A stretch of 64,000 bases of DNA from Rossellomorea pakistanensis. GTDB lineage: Bacteria; Bacillota; Bacilli; Bacillales; Bacillaceae_B. The notes under the pieces were generated by a model. It made no database searches. It was not told the origin of the DNA and worked only from the letters and a program-made list of their open reading frames with translations. The stretch is taken from the NCBI RefSeq assembly GCF_016908495.1, contig NZ_JAFBDZ010000002.1:310001-374000 (forward strand), given 5' to 3'. The translations under genes and the position numbers were made by a program. Shown piece by piece: positions 26,050 to 35,639 of the stretch (position 1 is the first letter of the stretch; every line of letters starts with the position of its first letter).

Positions 26050-26334
26050 ATGGCAACGATTTTAGACTCCCTTCCAGAGGACCAATCCAAAATAATGCGT
26101 GAGCTTTGTGAAAATCCGCCAAAAGCCAACATTGATGCTCTCTTATCGGATGGCAAAGAATCAGCCTATTTCGGTGGAATGAAGGTTGTATTTACTCCTG
26201 GACACACTCCTGGGTATATCAGCCTTTATTTGAAGAAAAGTAGAGTTCTTATTGCTGGCGATTCCTTCTTTCGGGAGAACATAGAAGCAACTTGATTGTT
26301 CCTAATGATAGTTTTACACTTTCTCCTACTTATT
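26050..26334 (+). pseudogene. Frameshifted 3' half of a metallo-beta-lactamase-fold hydrolase gene
   Basis: LPEDQSKIMRELCENPPKAN, FGGMKVVFTPGHTPGYISLY and RVLIAGDSFF are the middle of the MBL-fold family (TPGHTPGH-SLY and AGD metal ligands). The frame then breaks; the next frame continues as NLIVPNDSFTLSP, the normal family continuation before the C-terminal helix. The N-terminal part with HxHxDH is absent. Dead gene. Confidence 0.65.
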
Positions 26335-26379
26335 AGCATGTGCTAAATTTGAAATCAAGTGTGTTTCCAAGTCACTTTC

Positions 26380-26465
26380 GTGCATGAATTTTGATTCCCG
26401 TGCATTTCAAAATCATTCTTGTGCATAAAATCAAAAAGTTGTGCATTACCACATTCATTAGAGCC
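26380..26465. repeat. TGCAC-rich dispersed element, copy 2 (inverted)
   Basis: On the minus strand this reads AATGCACAACTTTTTGATTT and then three further TGCAC motifs, matching the elements at 9081 and 46370. Confidence 0.5.
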
Positions 26466-26516
26466 CCCAGCTTCCATTCAGCGGTCTTCCCGCCAGGAAT
26501 CCTACCGATCAGTAAA

Positions 26517-26549
26517 TAAAAAGCCACTCAAGATTGGCTCTTAAGTGGC
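26517..26549 (-). terminator. Terminator of ald
   Basis: On the minus strand GCCACTTAAGA pairs with TCTTGAGTGGC, five-base loop, then a T-tract, 19 bases past the ald stop. Confidence 0.85.
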
Positions 26550-26567
26550 GGTTGTTATAACAAATGA

Positions 26568-27701
26568 TTAGTTGGTAGCAAAGTCTTTTACTAGTGCTTT
26601 TTCAACGGTCATGTAGTCGTAACCAAGGTCTTTTGCAACGGTTTCATAGGTGATTTCACCGTTTGCTACGTTGACACCTAGTTTTAGTGCTTCATTTTCA
26701 GAAATGGCTTTGAGTACGCCTTTGTTTGCAATTTGCAACGCGTAAGGAACGGTTACGTTTGTTAGAGCGATTGTCGATGTTCTTGGAACGGCTCCAGGCA
26801 TGTTGGCAACAGAGTAGTGAACAACGCCGTGTTTTTCAAATGTTGGATGATCATGACTTGTCACATGGTCGCATGTTTCAACAACTCCACCTTGATCGAT
26901 CGCAACGTCTACGATAACAGAGCCAGGCTTCATGGTTTGGACCATTTCTTCTGTCACAAGCTTAGGAGCTTTAGCACCTGGAATTAATACCGCACCGATT
27001 AATAGATCTGCTTCTTTCACCGCTTTGGCGATATTTAATGGGTTCGACATTAATGTTTTGATTTGATTACCGAAAATATCATCTAATTGGCGTAAACGGT
27101 CAGCGTTTAAGTCGATGATGGTGACGTCAGCGCCTAAGCCGATAGCCATTTTCGCTGCGTTTGTTCCGACGACACCGCCGCCGATAATCGTTACTTTACC
27201 GCGGCTTACACCAGGGACACCTGCAAGGAGGATCCCTTGACCGCCGTTTGTTTTTTGTAAGAATTGAGCACCGATTTGAGCAGCCATACGACCAGCCACT
27301 TCACTCATTGGAGTAAGAAGTGGAAGAGTGCGGTTTACCTCAACGGTTTCGTATGCGATGGAGATAACGCCTTTATCTTTAAGAGCTTGTGCTAAAGCAG
27401 GCTCAGCTGCTAGATGTAAGTAAGTGAATAAGATTAACCCTTCACGGAAGTATTCGTACTCCTTTGCAAGTGGCTCTTTTACTTTCATAATCATTTCAGC
27501 TTGAGCCCATACATCTGAAGCGCTTTCAATTATTTCAGCGCCAGCATTTAGATAATCTTCATTCGTAAAGCCGCTTCCAAGTCCTGCATTTTTTTCTACT
27601 ACTACTTTATGGCCAGCGTTTAAGAATGATACTACCCCAGCAGGAGTAAGGGCAACGCGATTTTCATTATTTTTAATTTCACCAGGTACACCTATAATCA
27701 T
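26568..27701 (-). CDS. ald: Alanine dehydrogenase
   Basis: NAD-dependent oxidative deamination of L-alanine to pyruvate and ammonia. It starts [20 protein letters not shown] and has the catalytic His and Lys regions ([17 protein letters not shown]) and the Rossmann motif [20 protein letters not shown]. 377 residues, full length. The frame is open to 27797, but AGGAGGA lies 9 bases before the ATG at 27701. The PucR-type regulator gene lies just upstream on the same strand, as expected of an ald-adeR pair. A terminator follows. In Bacillus the enzyme supports growth on alanine and sporulation. Confidence 0.96.
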   Translation of the reverse strand: MIIGVPGEIKNNENRVALTPAGVVSFLNAGHKVVVEKNAGLGSGFTNEDYLNAGAEIIESASDVWAQAEMIMKVKEPLAKEYEYFREGLILFTYLHLAAEPALAQALKDKGVISIAYETVEVNRTLPLLTPMSEVAGRMAAQIGAQFLQKTNGGQGILLAGVPGVSRGKVTIIGGGVVGTNAAKMAIGLGADVTIIDLNADRLRQLDDIFGNQIKTLMSNPLNIAKAVKEADLLIGAVLIPGAKAPKLVTEEMVQTMKPGSVIVDVAIDQGGVVETCDHVTSHDHPTFEKHGVVHYSVANMPGAVPRTSTIALTNVTVPYALQIANKGVLKAISENEALKLGVNVANGEITYETVAKDLGYDYMTVEKALVKDFATN

Positions 27702-27824
27702 ATCGTGAATTCCTCCTATACATTTTGTAACTTTTGTCACTTCAGTATATAAGGTTTTTTTCCCTTTTTCTTTGTTAATAAAGGAGAAAGTTTTCACGAG
27801 TTTTTGTTATTTTTCACAAAACGT

Positions 27825-29063
27825 TTATCCTTCCTTAAACTTTCTAAGCTTGAGGTCAAGGTAGAGCGTCATCTTTTGATTGGGATCCTTCAAATTAATC
27901 TCCCCAATTTCACTGATCCGTTTAAGTCGGTAATTCAGCGTGTTCATATGAACATTCAAGGCTTTTGCTGCTTCTTTCACATTGTTGTCCTTATTTAGAA
28001 AAACATCAAGAGATTCGATGAGATTGCTGTTATGCTTGTCATCATATTCTAGAAGCTTTTTTAGGGCATGGTTTTCGTAGTCGTCATTTGTTCGTTTTTC
28101 CAAAAGGACATCGATGAATTGATAAATACCTAGATTTTGATAACCATGAATCTCTTTTATTTCAGAAGGGAACTTTTCTTTCATCGATAACACAGTTCGT
28201 GCTTCCCGGTACGCCTTCTCCACTTTTTGATAGTCACTGTATATACTGCTATACGCTGGTTTAATGGACTTTACTCCAAATCTCTCTTCCATCTTCTGGA
28301 CAAAAGTCTCTGCAAAATCATTTAATTTGTTTAAAGGCTGCTCGATCTGATGAAGGGAAATTAGTAAAATCAAGTATTGATGGTTAATCGTATAAAGAGC
28401 AATCTTCAAGCTTTGATTCGTTTGTAAAAGGTAGGAAGCCTGCTTTTCTTCTTCGTTTATGATATCTTCTTCGAACTGAAGTACCGTAACAGCAAAAGAA
28501 GAAGCGGGCGGGATTTGAAAATTATGGAAATTGTCCATGATTTCTTTATTGGACTGGAAATGACCGGTAAGCAGCTTCCAGAAGAATTCTTGAAAATGTT
28601 CTTCTTTTTTATTTTTTCTGGCTTGGTGTTGTAAAAGTTTATTCTTAGCTGCATCAGCTGCTTGCTTTAATAAAACTAAATCTTTCTCATTCAAGGGTTT
28701 CTCCACTTCTAAAGCCCAAATGAAGCCTAACACCTCTTCTTTTTGCCAGATAGAAACCGCAACTCTTCTCCCTAAACCGATTTTGTCCAAGGTTTTGACA
28801 CGAATGGGCTCACGACTTTTTAAAAGAGCGGGGATGACTCCTTCTATCCAAAGGTTGTTAATGACCTTTTCCGGAACACGGCGTCCGATAATAGTCGAGA
28901 TTCTCGCTGGGTCTGTTCTTTCATCATGTGTGCTGTAAGCGATTAACCGATGGTTTGCATCTTCTATTGTAATGGGACATTGAAGAACCTCGCTTACGAA
29001 ATCAGCGAATTCATCTAAACTATCAAAATTTAACTTGAAAGGATCCTTCTCCATATACGCCAT
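27825..29063 (-). CDS. adeR: PucR family transcriptional regulator, AdeR-like activator of ald
   Basis: 412 residues with an N-terminal GAF-like sensor (FDSLDEFADFVSEVLQCP, AVSIWQKEEVLGFIWALE), a middle region, and a C-terminal PucR helix-turn-helix (FLNKDNNVKEAAKALNVHMN, then TLNYRLKRI). B. subtilis AdeR (YukF) has this architecture, lies next to ald and activates it with alanine. Here it lies 123 bases upstream of ald on the same strand. Gene symbol is by homology and context. Confidence 0.85.
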   Translation of the reverse strand: MAYMEKDPFKLNFDSLDEFADFVSEVLQCPITIEDANHRLIAYSTHDERTDPARISTIIGRRVPEKVINNLWIEGVIPALLKSREPIRVKTLDKIGLGRRVAVSIWQKEEVLGFIWALEVEKPLNEKDLVLLKQAADAAKNKLLQHQARKNKKEEHFQEFFWKLLTGHFQSNKEIMDNFHNFQIPPASSFAVTVLQFEEDIINEEEKQASYLLQTNQSLKIALYTINHQYLILLISLHQIEQPLNKLNDFAETFVQKMEERFGVKSIKPAYSSIYSDYQKVEKAYREARTVLSMKEKFPSEIKEIHGYQNLGIYQFIDVLLEKRTNDDYENHALKKLLEYDDKHNSNLIESLDVFLNKDNNVKEAAKALNVHMNTLNYRLKRISEIGEINLKDPNQKMTLYLDLKLRKFKEG

Positions 29064-29470
29064 TTAAAATCCCTCTTTATCTATATAATTGATTTATTGA
29101 TATTCTTATGAGCGTTGTGATGAGATGATTTATACAAATCAACAAAATTATAACGTAATAAGTCACCATATGGGAGTAGACTTCTTGTTACCATAAAAGC
29201 TTTCTCCTTCTTTCTCTAACTTACTATAAAAATAAGGTGTATTTCCAATATGTTTTCCAGCTTGAATAGGTCCATGAGGATCTTTTATTATCGGCTAACT
29301 ACAATGATTGCGTGGATGTTATTACATAGGCTGTTTCTAGCTCATGAATAACAATAATCTAATTATCGGGGGAAATGCCAAATGTATCGATTATCGCTAA
29401 ATTTGTGTACAGGTCACTGGAAAATAGATCGAAAAGGCCGACTTCTAATCGTCCATTTTCTTTAAAATAT
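29064..29470. other. Intergenic region upstream of adeR and the Fur-box pair
   Basis: About 400 AT-rich bases between divergent genes. No structured RNA, open frame or repeat was recognised; the adeR promoter should be at its left end. Confidence 0.4.
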
Positions 29471-29499
29471 ATGGGCTTTATAAAGTGGGCTATATCCCT

Positions 29500-29536
29500 T
29501 ATAATCATTAATAGTTGATATTGATAATCATTATTA
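29500..29536 (+). promoter_or_regulatory. -10 box and Fur-box upstream of the acetyltransferase/esterase pair
   Basis: TATAAT at 29500-29505 is a good -10 element (weak -35, TTTATA, 17 bases before). TGATAAT-C-ATTATTA (29522-29536) matches the Bacillus 7-1-7 Fur box TGATAAT-N-ATTATCA at 14 of 15 positions and covers the early transcript, as expected for iron repression. Confidence 0.65.
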
Positions 29537-29559
29537 ATTATGAGGTGGGGGAGAAACTA

Positions 29560-30195
29560 TTGCTCAAAATGAAAAATGAAGCGGAATTTATTGTTACGGA
29601 TGGGGAGGCAGTGGAATGTTTTACATTTCGCCTAGTTGACTATGATCAAGATTCAGACATGCTTTATGAATGGATGCACCAAGAACATATTGCCCCGTTT
29701 TGGAAGCTCGATCTGCCTAGACCTGAATTCCAAACATGGTTACATAAATCAATCGAAGCGGAACATAAGGATGTTTATATTGGTACATTTAATGGAACCC
29801 CTGTTTGTTATCTGATTGCTTACTCGGTCCATGACGATCCGATTCGGGAGTATTACAATGTTCAAAAAGGTGATTTAGGAATGCACTTGTTAATCGGATC
29901 ACGCTCATTTCTAAATAAAGAAGATGGTCTTTCCATCATAAGAGCGATGATTATCTTCTTATTTGATCAGTATGGGGCAAACCGGATCATTGGAGAACCG
30001 GATATCCGCAACCGAATTGTCATCCCGATTTTGAAAAAATTAGGTGGGAAAGTGGTAGGCAGGATCGACTTACAGCAAAAGAAGGCGTCCTTAATCATTG
30101 GAGAGAGACAAGCCGTTGAGGAAAAACTAAAAGAAAACAATATTCAGGTAGAAATGGTGAACAGAATGACAGAACTTAGGAATGAATTGGTCTGA
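29560..30195 (+). CDS. GNAT-type acyltransferase of the siderophore (IucB/RhbD) family
   Basis: 211-residue acyl-CoA-dependent N-acyltransferase of the family that acetylates hydroxylysine or similar amines in hydroxamate siderophores. Visible are YEWMHQEHIAPFWKLDLPR, YLIAYSVHDDPIREYYNV, DLGMHLLIGSRSFLNKEDG and GANRIIGEPDIRNR, the last two being the CoA and substrate regions. An upstream TTG at 29515 would put the Fur box inside the gene; TTG at 29560, 8 bases after GAGGTGGGGGA, is preferred (ATG 29569 possible). It overlaps the next gene by one base (TGATG). No siderophore synthetase is nearby, so the product is uncertain. Confidence 0.75.
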   Translation: MLKMKNEAEFIVTDGEAVECFTFRLVDYDQDSDMLYEWMHQEHIAPFWKLDLPRPEFQTWLHKSIEAEHKDVYIGTFNGTPVCYLIAYSVHDDPIREYYNVQKGDLGMHLLIGSRSFLNKEDGLSIIRAMIIFLFDQYGANRIIGEPDIRNRIVIPILKKLGGKVVGRIDLQQKKASLIIGERQAVEEKLKENNIQVEMVNRMTELRNELV

Positions 30196-31154
30196 TGGCG
30201 GTAAAAACAGCGGTCAACCCGCAAGTAATTCAATTACTTGAGTCCATTAGTGAAAAAATGGTTGAACTAAACCATCCACCTTTAGATGTTCTGACACCAG
30301 AGCAATCAAGGGAGTTTTATCAAATTGCAAGAAGTTATTTCACACCGATTCAGGTCAGCGGTGTAACCGTTGAAAATACGTCGATCCCTTCTACAAATGG
30401 CCATGTATTACCGATACGAATTTACACTCCTTTAGGTGAAGGGCCATTCCCGGTACTCATCTATTTTCATGGAGGGGGCTGGGTGTTTGGGGATTTGGAT
30501 AGTGCGGATAATGTCTGCCGGTATTTCTCAAATAAGGCTGGTATCGTCGTCATTTCCGTTGGTTATCGCTTGGCTCCTGAACATAAGTATCCAGCTGCCT
30601 TTCTTGATGCAGTCGAGTCCGTAAAATGGACATTTGAAAACATAAAAAAATGGAATGGGGACCTGACACGGATTGCCGTTGGAGGGGAAAGCTCTGGTGG
30701 AAACCTAGCAGCCGCAGCAGCTATTTTTTTCAAAGATGATGAAAAATTCAAGCTGTCCCATCAATTCCTGATTACCCCCGTAATGGATTACAGCTTTGAC
30801 ACACTATCCTACAAGGCAAATTACAAGTTCAATCTGACGAATGAGAAGATGAAATGGTTTTGGGGCCACTACTTGAACGATTCCTCAGAAGGCTTAGAAC
30901 CATTCGCTTCACCTCTTAAGGTTTCATGTGCAAAACACTTACCAACGACTTTACTCGTTACAGCTGAATTTGACCCTCTTAGAGAAGAAGGTTTAACGTT
31001 TGGCAAGCGATTAAAAGAAGCGGGCGTGGACGTGGAACTATTGCATTATGATGATCTGGTCCATAGTTTCATCAATATGATTGGAACGGTAGATGGAGCG
31101 AAACGAGCACTAGAAGAAATGACAATGAAATTTCGGGAATTGCTGCATAACTGA
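30195..31154 (+). CDS. Alpha/beta hydrolase, hormone-sensitive lipase (Aes) family
   Basis: 319-residue cytosolic esterase. The oxyanion motif HGGGW is at residues 92-96, the nucleophile Ser166 in GGESSGGN, Asp in TAEFDPLREEG and His in DLVHSFINM. Translationally coupled to the acyltransferase before it through a one-base overlap, so both are expressed from the Fur-box promoter. Some Fur-controlled esterases release iron from ester siderophores, but those belong to other families; carboxylester hydrolysis is all that can be claimed. Confidence 0.85.
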   Translation: MAVKTAVNPQVIQLLESISEKMVELNHPPLDVLTPEQSREFYQIARSYFTPIQVSGVTVENTSIPSTNGHVLPIRIYTPLGEGPFPVLIYFHGGGWVFGDLDSADNVCRYFSNKAGIVVISVGYRLAPEHKYPAAFLDAVESVKWTFENIKKWNGDLTRIAVGGESSGGNLAAAAAIFFKDDEKFKLSHQFLITPVMDYSFDTLSYKANYKFNLTNEKMKWFWGHYLNDSSEGLEPFASPLKVSCAKHLPTTLLVTAEFDPLREEGLTFGKRLKEAGVDVELLHYDDLVHSFINMIGTVDGAKRALEEMTMKFRELLHN

Positions 31155-31195
31155 AATAAGAATAGCTCGCTTTAATCGAATAAGTTAAAAATTTA

Positions 31196-31282
31196 GGGGC
31201 TGTCCCATAAAGGGTTTGGAACTATTTTACTTATCCATATATATAAGTTTATAGTACCTGGCACCTTGTTAGAGTCAGCCCT
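31196..31282. repeat. GGGCTGTCC palindromic element, copy 1
   Basis: Begins GGGGCTGTCCCATAAAGGG, contains TTTGGAACTA in its left half and GTACCTGGCACCTTG in its right half, and ends near GTCAGCCCT. The halves are imperfectly complementary. Related copies lie at 37495, 48893 and 62146. Confidence 0.6.
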
Positions 31283-31492
31283 GCTTATTAAAAAGGTTTA
31301 AAAGGAATTTACCCCTACAATAACCCTCGAACTGCGAATTTTCTCCAATCTCCTGTAAGATCCAGTGTAAAAATAGGTCATTCCTTGTTGCTATTTTTTT
31401 TCTAAGTGGTATGGTGAGTATGATAAATGGAAAGTGAAAAAGTATGTACAATCCTTAACACTTCAACTAAGAGTTCAATGGAGGATTTAAAA

Positions 31493-32914
31493 ATGAATCA
31501 AGAAAATGTCAGAATAGAAAAAGACTTTTTAGGAGAAAAACCGGTGCCTGATCAGGCGTACTACGGTATTCAAACAATACGTGCGGTTGAGAACTTTCCT
31601 ATTACGGGATATCGCATCGACAAAGAGCTGATTCGGGCTCTTGCTATTGTAAAGAAAGCTGCAGCGCTTGCTAATATGGACGTAAGTCGACTTTATTCAG
31701 GGCTTGGGAAGGTGATTATTCAAGCAGCAGACGAAATTATTGATGGTGACTACCATGACCAGTTTATCGTTGATCCCATCCAAGGCGGGGCAGGAACATC
31801 CATTAATATGAACGCTAATGAGGTTATCGCTAATCGTGGGCTTGAGATTCTTGGGAAGGAAAAAGGCGATTACTTCAGCCTAAGCCCAAACACTCACGTT
31901 AACATGTCACAATCGACAAACGATGTGTTTCCAACGGCCATTCATATCTCAACGCTTACCCATCTTGAAATTTTACTAGAAACGATGCAGCATATGCTTG
32001 ATACGTTCCGTCAAAAAGCACAGGAATTTGATTCTGTTATTAAAATGGGGCGGACTCATTTACAAGACGCTGTTCCGATTCGACTAGGGCAAGAGTTTGA
32101 AGCCTACAGTCGTGTGCTAGAGCGTGATATGAAACGAATTGGTCAATCTCGTCAACATCTTTATGAAGTAAACATGGGAGCAACAGCGGTTGGTACAGGT
32201 TTAAATGCGAACCCTAAATATATCAAACGTGTCGTTGAACACTTAGCGGAAATTAGCGGCTTCCCATTAGTCGGGGCGGATCATCTTGTTGATGCGACAC
32301 AAAATACAGATGCGTATACTGAGGTTTCGGCGGCTCTTAAAGTATGCATGATGAATATGTCCAAAATCGCTAATGACTTACGTTTAATGGCCTCTGGTCC
32401 TCGAGCAGGTTTAAATGAAATTAACATGCCAGCACGCCAGCCAGGCTCATCGATCATGCCGGGGAAAGTAAACCCTGTCATGGCAGAGCTTATTAACCAA
32501 GTAGCATTCCAAGTAATCGGAAATGATAATACCATCTGCCTTGCCTCAGAGGCTGGACAGCTTGAATTAAATGTTATGGAACCCGTCCTTATTTTTAACC
32601 TGCTTCAATCGATAAGCATTATGAATAACGCCTTCCGTTCATTCATAGATCATTGTTTGGCCGGGATTGAAGCAAATGAAGAGAGACTAAAGAAATATGT
32701 AGAAGAAAGCGTGGGACTGATTACAGCCGTTAATCCGCATCTTGGTTATGAGCCTGCCGCTCGTATTGCTCGGGAAGCCATTTTAACGGGAAAATCAGTA
32801 AGGGAACTTTGCTTAAAATATGATGTCTTAACGGAAGAAGAATTAAATCGTATTTTAGATCCATATGAAATGACCCATCCTGGGATAGCTGGAGAGGAAC
32901 TAATAGGAGATTAA
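31493..32914 (+). CDS. aspA: Aspartate ammonia-lyase (aspartase)
   Basis: Converts L-aspartate to fumarate and ammonia. Begins MNQENVRIEKDFLGEK and has YYGIQTIRAVENF, the substrate loop GAGTSINMNANEVI, THVNMSQSTNDV and the superfamily signature GSSIMPGKVNPVMAE (Ser on the mobile loop). 473 residues, full length. The open frame reaches 31427, but GGAGG at 31480-31484 fixes the ATG at 31493. Ended by a strong hairpin. In B. subtilis it follows ansA; here no asparaginase is adjacent. Confidence 0.93.
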   Translation: MNQENVRIEKDFLGEKPVPDQAYYGIQTIRAVENFPITGYRIDKELIRALAIVKKAAALANMDVSRLYSGLGKVIIQAADEIIDGDYHDQFIVDPIQGGAGTSINMNANEVIANRGLEILGKEKGDYFSLSPNTHVNMSQSTNDVFPTAIHISTLTHLEILLETMQHMLDTFRQKAQEFDSVIKMGRTHLQDAVPIRLGQEFEAYSRVLERDMKRIGQSRQHLYEVNMGATAVGTGLNANPKYIKRVVEHLAEISGFPLVGADHLVDATQNTDAYTEVSAALKVCMMNMSKIANDLRLMASGPRAGLNEINMPARQPGSSIMPGKVNPVMAELINQVAFQVIGNDNTICLASEAGQLELNVMEPVLIFNLLQSISIMNNAFRSFIDHCLAGIEANEERLKKYVEESVGLITAVNPHLGYEPAARIAREAILTGKSVRELCLKYDVLTEEELNRILDPYEMTHPGIAGEELIGD

Positions 32915-32915
32915 A

Positions 32916-32958
32916 AAAACTCCCTTTGCCTGTATTTAAGGTAAAGGGAGTTTTTTTA
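32916..32958 (+). terminator. Terminator of aspA
   Basis: AACTCCCTTTGCCT pairs with AGGTAAAGGGAGTT around a six-base loop, with A- and T-runs on the two sides, so it may act in both directions. Confidence 0.9.
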
Positions 32959-33039
32959 ACTACTTTTTCTAAAAAGAGGAGAGGAAGGAAGATAAAGCGG
33001 AAAAGTTAATCCAATAAATTAGGTACGATAATCGACTCC

Positions 33040-33250
33040 GATCAAGGCCAAAACCTGGTAGGAAGGCATTAGAACGGTCCTTCATGAGGTCGAAGAAAAA
33101 TTGGTGAAAGGTCGTTCATAAAGCCGATGAAGGCCCAAACCACTTGGAAAAGCAGGGGAAAGGTCGTTCATGAAGTCGATGAAGGCCTAAACCAGTTAGG
33201 AAAGCATTCGAAAGTTCCTTCACATATCCGATGAAAGACAAAAACCCTTT
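33040..33250. repeat. Degenerate tandem array, 52-bp unit (array A)
   Basis: Units share TCGTTCATGAAGTCGATGAA, GGCCTAAACC and a GGAAAGCATT stretch. The TCCTTCA/TCGTTCA landmark falls at 33078, 33112, 33164 and 33216, spacings of 34, 52 and 52; the first unit carries an 18-base deletion. No long open frame. Unit length equals that of the arrays at 44.8 and 51.5 kb. Confidence 0.7.
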
Positions 33251-33582
33251 AATAACTTGTGAATGAGTCAGTTATTTTTCCTTTTTTTCCCCCTCGAGTG
33301 AACCCTTTACCATAGAGGAGAAGTTTTATCTTTTTAATCAAACGTTTGATTAACGATCATTGTAGCAAAATTAGCTTTTTCGCCACTTTATTTTTAATAA
33401 TAACCTTGTCTTAATAGGATGTTCTGCATTACATATTTTTACATTCATTTAAAATACTCCTTATACCCATACTAAAACAAAGATATAGTTTTCTTACAGG
33501 GGTAGTAGATTCATGGATTGTCGTTCTATTTTTTTCTATTAAGAAAGGTGACTGGAGAAACTGGGAGAAATACTATCCTACA

Positions 33583-33993
33583 ATGCTATACATATCTTTA
33601 TTAACCTTTCTTTATGAGTTTATATCTCATAGTCATTTCCATTTGTGGGAACTTGAAGAAGGTCCTTTTTTTAATCTGATGAATGTTCATTTTGTACACA
33701 ATCTTATCATTAACCCTCTTATAGCGATGCTTTTTTTGTCAAATTACCCAAGTGGTTTTAAAAGGCAAATGATCTATACACTAAAATGGATGTTTCTTTT
33801 TTTGTTAGTAGAGTGGGCCTGTGAACATTTTGGTCTCATTTCTTATCATAATGGATGGCATTTTGGATGGTCATTTTTATTTGTCATGATCATGTTTCCT
33901 ATGGTAAGGCTTCATCATGTTCACAAACTTTGGGCATTAATTCTGTCAGTCATTTGTGCTGTGTTCTACTTAATTGTTTTTGACTATTTATAG
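33583..33993 (+). CDS. CBO0543 family membrane protein, 5' end disrupted or unusually started
   Basis: 136 residues with four or five membrane segments and the family feature LISYHNGWHFGWSF near the C terminus. Function of the family is unknown. The conserved upstream part IKKGDWRNWEKYYPT is encoded in the same frame just before the ATG at 33583, and the frame stays open further back, but no ATG, GTG or TTG with a ribosome site is found in it. An ATG with CAGGGG before it (33513) is one base out of frame. A one-base lesion is therefore likely. Convergent with a second CBO0543 gene. Confidence 0.6.
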   Translation: MLYISLLTFLYEFISHSHFHLWELEEGPFFNLMNVHFVHNLIINPLIAMLFLSNYPSGFKRQMIYTLKWMFLFLLVEWACEHFGLISYHNGWHFGWSFLFVMIMFPMVRLHHVHKLWALILSVICAVFYLIVFDYL

Positions 33994-34027
33994 AAGAAAA
34001 AACACTTGAACCTATGTGCGATCGGAT

Positions 34028-34483
34028 CTACTCCTTTTTATTAATAGCTTGTATAGTGATACGGACAAACATCATTAGAAAAAAGGTACTTATAAATGTG
34101 TGTAGCCATGTCCATGTATGGTATTCAATTAAATCAGTATACCGCTCAAAAAAGACTTCAATCATAGTTAAAAGGGATGTGTAGAATAGACATTTTAAAA
34201 CCATATAGAGATAGCTGGACTGATATGTTGATTGATAAAAGTAAATACAAACAACTGGAAATAGGAGATACTCATAAAGAAAGCTTGATGTGTAATATTT
34301 ACTTAAAAATCTTATAGGATACTCGAGCATTTTCTCTTCGACAACAAGGACACCAAGGAATGTTGAGGAATAAGAGGTCAACAAGAAAATTAAAATCCAA
34401 TTTTTGATGGGTGGTTTTCTTAAACTAAAAATCAATAGGACGATCCCAACGATAAGCAGGAACCACAAAATTAGTCTTTCCAT
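34028..34483 (-). CDS. CBO0543 family membrane protein
   Basis: 151-residue hydrophobic protein with about five membrane segments and the family's C-terminal pattern IEYHTWTWLHTFIS. No enzymatic motif; function unknown. Convergent with the relative at 33583 (34-base gap) and upstream of a DUF3231 gene. CBO0543 genes often occur in groups in Bacillaceae. Confidence 0.65.
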   Translation of the reverse strand: MERLILWFLLIVGIVLLIFSLRKPPIKNWILIFLLTSYSSTFLGVLVVEEKMLEYPIRFLSKYYTSSFLYEYLLFPVVCIYFYQSTYQSSYLYMVLKCLFYTSLLTMIEVFFERYTDLIEYHTWTWLHTFISTFFLMMFVRITIQAINKKE

Positions 34484-34631
34484 AGATCTATGACCCTCTA
34501 TCTATAATTTTCTACATGAATAATTTTCCCTTCAAAAATGAAATAATCTTCCTTTAACCCGCATTAGGACGGGGCTATACTTGTTTAAAGTTTTTCATTG
34601 TAATATGTAATATCCTTCAAAAACTCTATTA

Positions 34632-35624
34632 CTATAAGGTCTTTCGATCATTAGATTCTGGGGGCTGCTCCATCCACTTTTTCTTAATCATCGTTTTACT
34701 AAAGCTAGCAAGAAGCATTAAATCTTCCATAATGGCCTTTTCACAACCCATCGCAATATCCGCTCTTAAACAAGCTACAGCTGCTGTTCCATAATAAGAT
34801 ACTGCAACAGCCACAAGGAATCCTGAATGAAATAACATCAGTTTATCGGAAAATGGCGCAATTTTGGAATTCGTAATTTCTGATTCAAGTGAACGAGGAG
34901 AATGAAGATCTTCATTAAGTAACAGGTTAGAGAACTTTCCAATATGCTTGTTTGCAGCATTTATACACTTCTGAAGAACTTGATTAACCTCTTTGTCGTT
35001 CCCTACTTGTTGAAAAGCGATGAAAGTTCCTTTTGCTACCATACTTTTTTGTAAGTTAAAAAAAATATTGCCACATTCGATTGAATTCAATGCTCTAGGT
35101 TTCCCTAGAACATCCGTAATATATTGAAATTTATTAATAAATTGTACATCGTCAGGATTCGTATACAGCGGTGGTTTTTCATAAAGTTTTTTCGATAATA
35201 GAACTTCTATCGATTTGTTATAGAGATTCATCGTATCGATATTACATTGATAATAAAAATCTCTAATTTCCTGACGAATAGAACAACTAAAAGCGAGGCT
35301 ATATGCTTGTGCCCCGTGCATGGACAATGTATGAATATATTGAATACAGAATTTGTCTGTAAATAATGGAGGTGCCTCTAAATTAACATCCTCATCAGAA
35401 AACCCTTTAGGAATGGGGAAAGCTTCCTTGATAAAAAGGTCCCTCAATCGTTTTACATGATTTTGCGAAAACTCAAGAGCCTTTACAAAAATTTTATGGA
35501 CTTCAGGGTCTTCAATAATTTTTAACATGTACTTGGTGACACAAATTTGCATGGTCTCACGAGTGTAATGGACCCATAAGTTTGAAATTTCCGGTGATGT
35601 TAATCGATGGTTATCTAAGTGCAT
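34632..35624 (-). CDS. DUF3231 family protein (paralogue 2)
   Basis: 330 residues with the same two-halves build as the proteins at 9398 and 45260. It starts MHLDNHRLTSPEISNLWVHY and shows PIPKGFSDEDVNLEAPPLF, LNSIECGNIFFNLQ, SEITNSKIAPFSDKLM and the C-terminal KKWMEQPPESNDR. AGGAG before the ATG. No neighbour suggests a job. Function unknown. Confidence 0.8.
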   Translation of the reverse strand: MHLDNHRLTSPEISNLWVHYTRETMQICVTKYMLKIIEDPEVHKIFVKALEFSQNHVKRLRDLFIKEAFPIPKGFSDEDVNLEAPPLFTDKFCIQYIHTLSMHGAQAYSLAFSCSIRQEIRDFYYQCNIDTMNLYNKSIEVLLSKKLYEKPPLYTNPDDVQFINKFQYITDVLGKPRALNSIECGNIFFNLQKSMVAKGTFIAFQQVGNDKEVNQVLQKCINAANKHIGKFSNLLLNEDLHSPRSLESEITNSKIAPFSDKLMLFHSGFLVAVAVSYYGTAAVACLRADIAMGCEKAIMEDLMLLASFSKTMIKKKWMEQPPESNDRKTL

Positions 35625-35639
35625 AGTACAGCTCCTATT

